The notes under the pieces: generated by a model
Databases searched by the model: none
Seen by the model: only the letters and a program-made list of their open reading frames with translations
Told to the model about the DNA's origin: nothing
Source: Verrucomicrobiota bacterium
Lineage (GTDB): Bacteria; Verrucomicrobiota; Verrucomicrobiia; Chthoniobacterales; UBA10450
NCBI GenBank assembly: GCA_003217965.1
Contig: QHNB01000121.1
Location: 1 to 10,508 of the forward strand
Direction of reading: 5' to 3'
DNA length: 10,508 bases
Program-made: the position numbers and the translations under genes
In this document: positions 6,741 to 10,508 of the stretch, one piece after another
How positions within the stretch are numbered: the first letter of the stretch is position 1
How the letters are laid out: each line of letters opens with the position of its first letter

Positions 6741-7319
6741 ATGCGAAACGCCAACCGACACTTACTGCCCGCACGGATTCTCGCCGCGCTGAAAGTTGTC
6801 TGCCTGAGCGCTTTGCTGGGTGTCGCTTACATTTGCTTTCAAGTCCCGCATCAAGCCTCCGCACAAAGCCTCTCTTCGCGGGAGTACGAAATCAAAGCCG
6901 CCTATCTGTATAACTTCATCAAGTATGTCGATTGGCCCAGCTACGGCGACACCATCTCGATTGGCATCTTAGGCAATGATCCATTCGGGGCGGCACTAGC
7001 CCCGCTTAATGGCAAGATAGTTAAAGGCCGGCGACTCGTCATCAAACACGTCGATTCGGTGCGCGACGCGCAACAGTGTCAAATCATCTTCGTCAGCTCC
7101 TCGGAGAAACAACGGCTGCAGGAGATATTTGAAAGTTTGAGGTCTGCACGTGTCCTAACCGTTGGCGAAACGCAAGGCTTCGCGGACGGAGGCGGCATCA
7201 TCAATTTCATTGAGGAGAATAACAAAGTTCGATTTGAAATTAACGCGGAGGCGGCGCGCCGCACCGGATTGAATATTAGTTCAGAATTGCTCAAACTGGC
7301 GAGATTGGTAAAATCATAG
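6741..7319 (+). CDS. YfiR-family (DUF4154) periplasmic signalling protein
   Basis: The 192-residue protein has an N-terminal hydrophobic signal (about 12-34) with probable cleavage near QASAQ (38-42). The mature part matches the YfiR/DUF4154 pattern throughout: EIKAAYLYNFIKYVDWP (50-66), IGILGNDPFG (74-83), QCQIIFVSS (112-120), VLTVGETQGFADGGGIINF (138-156) and the ending FEINAEAARRTGLNISSELL (165-184). In Pseudomonas, YfiR is a periplasmic inhibitor of the diguanylate cyclase YfiN and responds to envelope and redox state. Here no YfiN is present; the next gene is a hybrid kinase whose periplasmic CHASE8-like domain is the obvious partner, by inference. Only Cys113 remains after signal removal, so an intramolecular disulphide like those of the Pseudomonas protein is not possible. 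Confidence 0.92.
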   Translation: MRNANRHLLPARILAALKVVCLSALLGVAYICFQVPHQASAQSLSSREYEIKAAYLYNFIKYVDWPSYGDTISIGILGNDPFGAALAPLNGKIVKGRRLVIKHVDSVRDAQQCQIIFVSSSEKQRLQEIFESLRSARVLTVGETQGFADGGGIINFIEENNKVRFEINAEAARRTGLNISSELLKLARLVKS

Positions 7320-7331
7320 CTCGGGAGCGGA

Positions 7332-9647
7332 ATGCCGGCCTTCCGACAAACAACGATCAAGCGCAAGCTCATCGCGCTGATCATGCTGACGAGTAGCGTC
7401 GCCCTGCTGGTGGCGTTCGCACTGATGATCGTGAGTGATTATGTCTCCTTTCGCTCAGGATTGGTACGAGATCTTCGCACGTTAGCCGATGTGATGGGCA
7501 CCAGCGGCAGCTCAGCTCTTGATTTTGATGACGAAGAATTTGCGACCAAAACTCTAGCGGGACTTACGGCTATCCCGAAAGTCACCACCGCGGCTATTTA
7601 CACCAAGGAGGGAAAAATCCTCGCGAGCTATCTTCGCGACAAGCAGTCCGAGCCGCCTCCAGACAAGCCTGGCCCCGAGGGATACGCATTTAAAAACGCT
7701 TATTTCACTTTTTTCCGTCCGGGCTATCTGAATTTGTTTCATCCAATTAGAAGAGGCGGAGAACAAATAGGCAGCATTTACTTGCAATACAGTTTGCAGG
7801 AAATGAACGCGCGTTTGACGCGTTATGCCGGACTTGCCGGCGCAATCGTTTTGGGCGCCGCGTTCGTCGCGTTCCTTTTCTCATCGCGCCTCCAGCGAAT
7901 TATTTCCAGACCGATTCTTTCTCTCGCGCAAACAGCCAGGATTGTTTCGGAGCAAAAGAATTATTCCGTGCGAGCGGAAAAGCGTACCGACGACGAGATC
8001 GGTTTTCTAATCGACCGGTTCAACGGCATGCTCGCCCAGATCGAGGAGCATGAAAAGGAACTTCGAGAGGTAAATGAGCAACTGGTGCAATCAGAACAGC
8101 GAGCCCGTGCTGCCACTCAGGCTAAAAGCCACTTCCTGGCTAACATGAGTCACGAGCTGCGTACGCCGCTCAACGCAATTATCGGGTATAGCGAGATGCT
8201 TCAGGAAGAAGCAGAGGATTCGGGTCAGGACAGTTTTATTCCCGATCTCAAGAAGATCAACCGTTCCGGGAGGCACTTGCTCGAACTAATCAACGACGTG
8301 CTCGATTTGTCTAAGATCGAAGCAGGCAGAATGGAACTTTATCTCGAGACTTTCGATGTTCCGAACTTGCTTGAGGACGTTAGCACTACAGTGCAACTGC
8401 TCGTGCAAAAAAACTCGAACGTGCTTGAAGTGCGTTGCCCTGCAAATCTAGGCGCGATGAGGGCTGACATGACCAAGGTCCGCCAGTCCCTTTTTAACCT
8501 TCTCAGCAACGCGAGTAAATTTACCAAAAACGGAAAGATCACGCTCGAAGCAGCCCGCGAAATCTCACCAGCGAAAGGCGACTGGATCGTTTTTCGCGTA
8601 AGCGACACCGGAATTGGCATGACACCGGAACAGCAGGATCGCGTCTTTGAGGCGTTTTCTCAGGCTGACGCCTCCACCGCCCGTGATTTTGGTGGGACTG
8701 GCCTTGGCTTAACGATCACCAAAACCTTCTGCCGGATGATGGGCGGTGATGTTGCCCTAACAAGCGATCCGGGCAAAGGCACAACCTTTATCATTCGATT
8801 GCCTACTGAAGTCCGCGAACCGGACGCTGAATCTCTGGCCGCTCCGGAGCCGATTGCCGCGGCGCTAAATATGGAAGGCAAGCCTGTCTTGGTGATCGAC
8901 GACGATGCGGATACGCGTCAGGTGCTGAAACGCTTCTTAACTCGAAAAGGCTTCCCTGTTGAATGTGCATCTAGCGGTAAGGAAGGTCTGCGTTTAGCTA
9001 GAGAATTGCATCCCATGGCCATCATACTGGATGTGATGATGCCAGGAATGGACGGCTGGGCCGTGCTTTCAACGCTCAAATCGGAACCTGAGGTCAGGGA
9101 TATCCCGGTGGTTATGTTAACCATCGTTGATGACAAAAATCTCGGTTACGCATTGGGAGCCAGCGATTACATGATTAAACCGGTGAATCGGGATCGCCTA
9201 ACCGAGATTCTCGCGAAATTCCGCGACGTGCCGCCGCCGCGTTCCGCCTTGGTGGTTGACGATGAAGAACCAGCTCGCAAAATGCTGACGCAAATCTTGG
9301 AAAAAGAGCGCTGGAACGTTGTTCAAGCGGAAAACGGATTGGTCGCACTAGAGCGGATTGCGAAACGTCGGCCCGACTTGATCATCTTGGATTTGATGAT
9401 GCCAAAAATGAACGGTTATCAATTTATCGCCGAGCTCCGTAAGCACGCCGAGTGGCAATCCATTCCTATCATTGTAGTGACCGCGAAGGACATGTCTACG
9501 AAGGAGCGCATCGCACTGGATGGCTATGTCGAGAAGGTGCTGCCAAAACACGCCCTCACCGAGGATGCCTTGCTCACGGAAATCCAAGACTTGATCGCTG
9601 CCTGCGTGCAGGCCAAACAGCCGGCACAAAACAAACAAGCCATCTAG
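7332..9647 (+). CDS. Hybrid histidine kinase: CHASE8-HAMP-HisKA-HATPase-REC-REC
   Basis: The 771-residue inner-membrane kinase has membrane segments at about 12-35 and 165-185 that bracket a periplasmic CHASE8-like sensor (RDLRTLADVMGTSGSSALDF, IPKVTTAAIYTKEGKILASY). A HAMP linker (about 187-240) and coiled coil follow. HisKA has the H-box SHELRTPLN with phosphoacceptor His274. The ATPase domain has NLLSNASKF (389-397), DTGIGM (425-430), FEAFSQAD (439-446) and GGTGLGL (454-460). Two receivers follow: REC1 (about 518-630; acidic DDD 523-525, Asp567, Thr597, Lys616 in IKP) and REC2 (about 637-755; DDE 643-645, Asp687, Thr717). REC2 lacks the usual Lys-Pro; Lys739 in VLPKHA probably fills that role. 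All catalytic residues look intact. A GGAG sequence sits 4 bases before the ATG, 12 bases after the YfiR stop. It probably autophosphorylates under YfiR control and passes phosphate to the downstream receiver. Confidence 0.96.
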   Translation: MPAFRQTTIKRKLIALIMLTSSVALLVAFALMIVSDYVSFRSGLVRDLRTLADVMGTSGSSALDFDDEEFATKTLAGLTAIPKVTTAAIYTKEGKILASYLRDKQSEPPPDKPGPEGYAFKNAYFTFFRPGYLNLFHPIRRGGEQIGSIYLQYSLQEMNARLTRYAGLAGAIVLGAAFVAFLFSSRLQRIISRPILSLAQTARIVSEQKNYSVRAEKRTDDEIGFLIDRFNGMLAQIEEHEKELREVNEQLVQSEQRARAATQAKSHFLANMSHELRTPLNAIIGYSEMLQEEAEDSGQDSFIPDLKKINRSGRHLLELINDVLDLSKIEAGRMELYLETFDVPNLLEDVSTTVQLLVQKNSNVLEVRCPANLGAMRADMTKVRQSLFNLLSNASKFTKNGKITLEAAREISPAKGDWIVFRVSDTGIGMTPEQQDRVFEAFSQADASTARDFGGTGLGLTITKTFCRMMGGDVALTSDPGKGTTFIIRLPTEVREPDAESLAAPEPIAAALNMEGKPVLVIDDDADTRQVLKRFLTRKGFPVECASSGKEGLRLARELHPMAIILDVMMPGMDGWAVLSTLKSEPEVRDIPVVMLTIVDDKNLGYALGASDYMIKPVNRDRLTEILAKFRDVPPPRSALVVDDEEPARKMLTQILEKERWNVVQAENGLVALERIAKRRPDLIILDLMMPKMNGYQFIAELRKHAEWQSIPIIVVTAKDMSTKERIALDGYVEKVLPKHALTEDALLTEIQDLIAACVQAKQPAQNKQAI

Positions 9648-9674
9648 CTTCGACGGCGTAACCTTAATCATCCT

Positions 9675-10049
9675 TTGTCGAAAATATTATTAGTCGAAGA
9701 CAACGAAATGAATCGCGACATGCTTACGCGTCGCCTTCAACGCAGAGGGTATGAAGTCGTGATCGCTCTTGACGGCGCGCAGGGTCTCGCCATGGCCCAA
9801 TCTGAATCTCCAGCGTTGATTTTGATGGATATTAGCCTGCCGGTGCTCGACGGGTGGGAAGCAACGCGGCGGCTTAAGATGGCGCCGGAAACCAAGTCAA
9901 TTCCAGTGATCGCACTCACCGCACACGCCATGAGCGGTGACCGTGAAAGATGTATCGAGGCAGGTTGCGATGACTTCGACACTAAGCCCGTCGAAATCTC
10001 TCGCTTACTCGGGAAGATTGAGACGCTTCTCCAAAGATCGAAAGCATAA
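9675..10049 (+). CDS. Stand-alone response-regulator receiver domain (DivK/CheY-like)
   Basis: This 124-residue protein is a single receiver domain with no output domain. Key residues are intact: Glu-Asp at 8-9 in LLVEDNEMN, phosphoacceptor Asp in ILMDISLP (about residue 53), the switch Thr in IALTAHAM and the Lys in TKPVE. The EDNEMN and LMDISLPVLDGWEATR wording is typical of DivK-like and hybrid-kinase receivers. The start is a TTG at 9675; no ATG lies upstream in frame, and the first internal ATG would remove the acidic pocket. The gap after the kinase is 27 bases, and its stop overlaps the next start by one base (TAATG), so it belongs to the same operon. It most likely shuttles phosphate between the hybrid kinase and the following tandem phosphoacceptor protein. 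Confidence 0.93.
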   Translation: MSKILLVEDNEMNRDMLTRRLQRRGYEVVIALDGAQGLAMAQSESPALILMDISLPVLDGWEATRRLKMAPETKSIPVIALTAHAMSGDRERCIEAGCDDFDTKPVEISRLLGKIETLLQRSKA

Positions 10050-10508
10050 TGAGCGGCGACAAGCAAGGGTCCGTCTCGCCGCCTGGCGATGCTGATGACG
10101 GCCGTGGTGAGAAGAGTAAATACTCGGGCAATCTAAAACACGAGCTGCGTACTCCACTTAATCACATCATCGGCTATTGCGAAATGCTGATAGAGCAAGC
10201 GCAGGACGATGGTTTGGACATTTTCATTCCCGACCTCGATCGAATTCATGCTGCAGGCGAACGGCTATTACGTGTCGTTGATGATCTTTGCGATCCTGTG
10301 GCGGATCGAAAAATCGACGAACTTTCGATGCACCACGAGGTACGCACACCGTTAAACCAGGTAATCGGCTATGCGGAAATGTTACAGGAACAAGCGAAAG
10401 ACTTAGGACACGATTCTTTCGCTTCAGATTTGCAGAACGTGCATACCGCCGGCAGACGTTTGCTCGAACTGATTGTAGAAAATTTTGCCTCGATTCAGGT
10501 CAGTTCCG
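10049..10508 (+). CDS. Protein with two tandem HisKA-type phosphoacceptor domains, partial at right window edge
   Basis: An ATG overlaps the preceding stop (TAATG) and opens a frame that runs off the window after 153 codons. After a hydrophilic N-terminus (1-28, no membrane segment) come two similar helical-hairpin units 65 residues apart: KHELRTPLNHIIGYCEML with His31, and HHEVRTPLNQVIGYAEML with His96. Each continues through a second helix (GERLLRVVDD, GRRLLELIVEN). By hand count the two units share 28 of 52 residues, and each shares 30-31 of 52 with the HisKA of the upstream hybrid kinase, pointing to duplication of that module. No ATPase domain lies between them, and the usual DLSKIEAG follow-on is missing from both. 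A cytoplasmic phosphotransfer protein is plausible, with the two hairpins folding into one four-helix bundle. A catalytic or output domain may follow beyond the edge. Confidence 0.85.
   Translation, partial: MSGDKQGSVSPPGDADDGRGEKSKYSGNLKHELRTPLNHIIGYCEMLIEQAQDDGLDIFIPDLDRIHAAGERLLRVVDDLCDPVADRKIDELSMHHEVRTPLNQVIGYAEMLQEQAKDLGHDSFASDLQNVHTAGRRLLELIVENFASIQVSS
10136..10483 (+). repeat. Diverged tandem repeat encoding two phosphoacceptor hairpins
   Basis: The two units begin near 10133 and 10328, a period of 195 bases (65 codons). They are well conserved as protein (CACGAG for the His-Glu pair at 10139 and 10334) but clearly diverged in third positions, so this is an old duplication rather than a recent slippage product. 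Confidence 0.75.

Noticed and set aside
9348..10066. Minus-strand open frames opposite the receiver domains
   Set aside because: The plus strand encodes intact receiver motifs throughout; the antisense frames have no domain features.

Overview
The window looks like a chromosomal segment of a Gram-negative bacterium with moderate GC content. It encodes a Tat-exported oxidase, a lipoprotein, a TolC-type outer-membrane protein and a second outer-membrane barrel. The gene style (long CHASE8/HAMP hybrid kinases with two receiver domains, the copper oxidase plus TolC pair, frequent TTG/GTG starts) would suit Verrucomicrobiota or a neighbouring soil phylum. That placement is an impression from family resemblance, not a measurement. 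No RNA gene, transposase, CRISPR array or integration site was seen, and no gene-free stretch exceeds 300 bases.

Minus-strand block (5470 down to 1, running off the left edge): a tightly packed, apparently single-operon set of metal (most likely copper) handling genes. In transcription order it holds an uncharacterised exported Cys/His protein (5470-5042), a small periplasmic DUF3347 protein (4895-4485), a small Cys-containing protein whose signal-peptide region is out of frame (4465-4096), a lipoprotein with a heavy-metal-binding (HMBD) domain (4032-3595), a TolC-family outer-membrane channel (3598-2204), a Tat-exported multicopper oxidase (2197-947) and a YraQ/ArsP-type permease (944-1, partial). 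From the HMBD lipoprotein to the permease the junctions are a 4-base ATGA overlap and gaps of 6 and 2 bases. The products would bind, oxidise and expel Cu(I) in the periplasm. No RND pump, adaptor or P-type ATPase is in view.

Plus-strand block (5604 to the right edge), divergent from the first across about 130 bases: an outer-membrane barrel rich in Met/His that also carries an N-terminal motif typical of TonB-dependent receptors (5604-6734), a YfiR-family periplasmic protein (6741-7319), a CHASE8-HAMP-HisKA-HATPase-REC-REC hybrid histidine kinase (7332-9647), a lone DivK-like receiver (9675-10049), and the first 153 codons of a protein with two back-to-back HisKA-type phosphoacceptor helical hairpins and no catalytic domain between them (10049 onward). 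I read this as an outer membrane to periplasm to inner membrane to phosphorelay chain. It resembles the YfiBNR (TpbB) signalling idea, but the CHASE8 sensor drives a histidine kinase rather than a diguanylate cyclase, and a metal-type barrel stands in the outer-membrane position.

The divergent arrangement suggests, but does not prove, that the phosphorelay senses metal or envelope state and influences the copper operon. The most unusual element is the tandem phosphoacceptor protein at the right edge. The second is the coupling of a metal-type barrel to a YfiR/CHASE8 kinase module.
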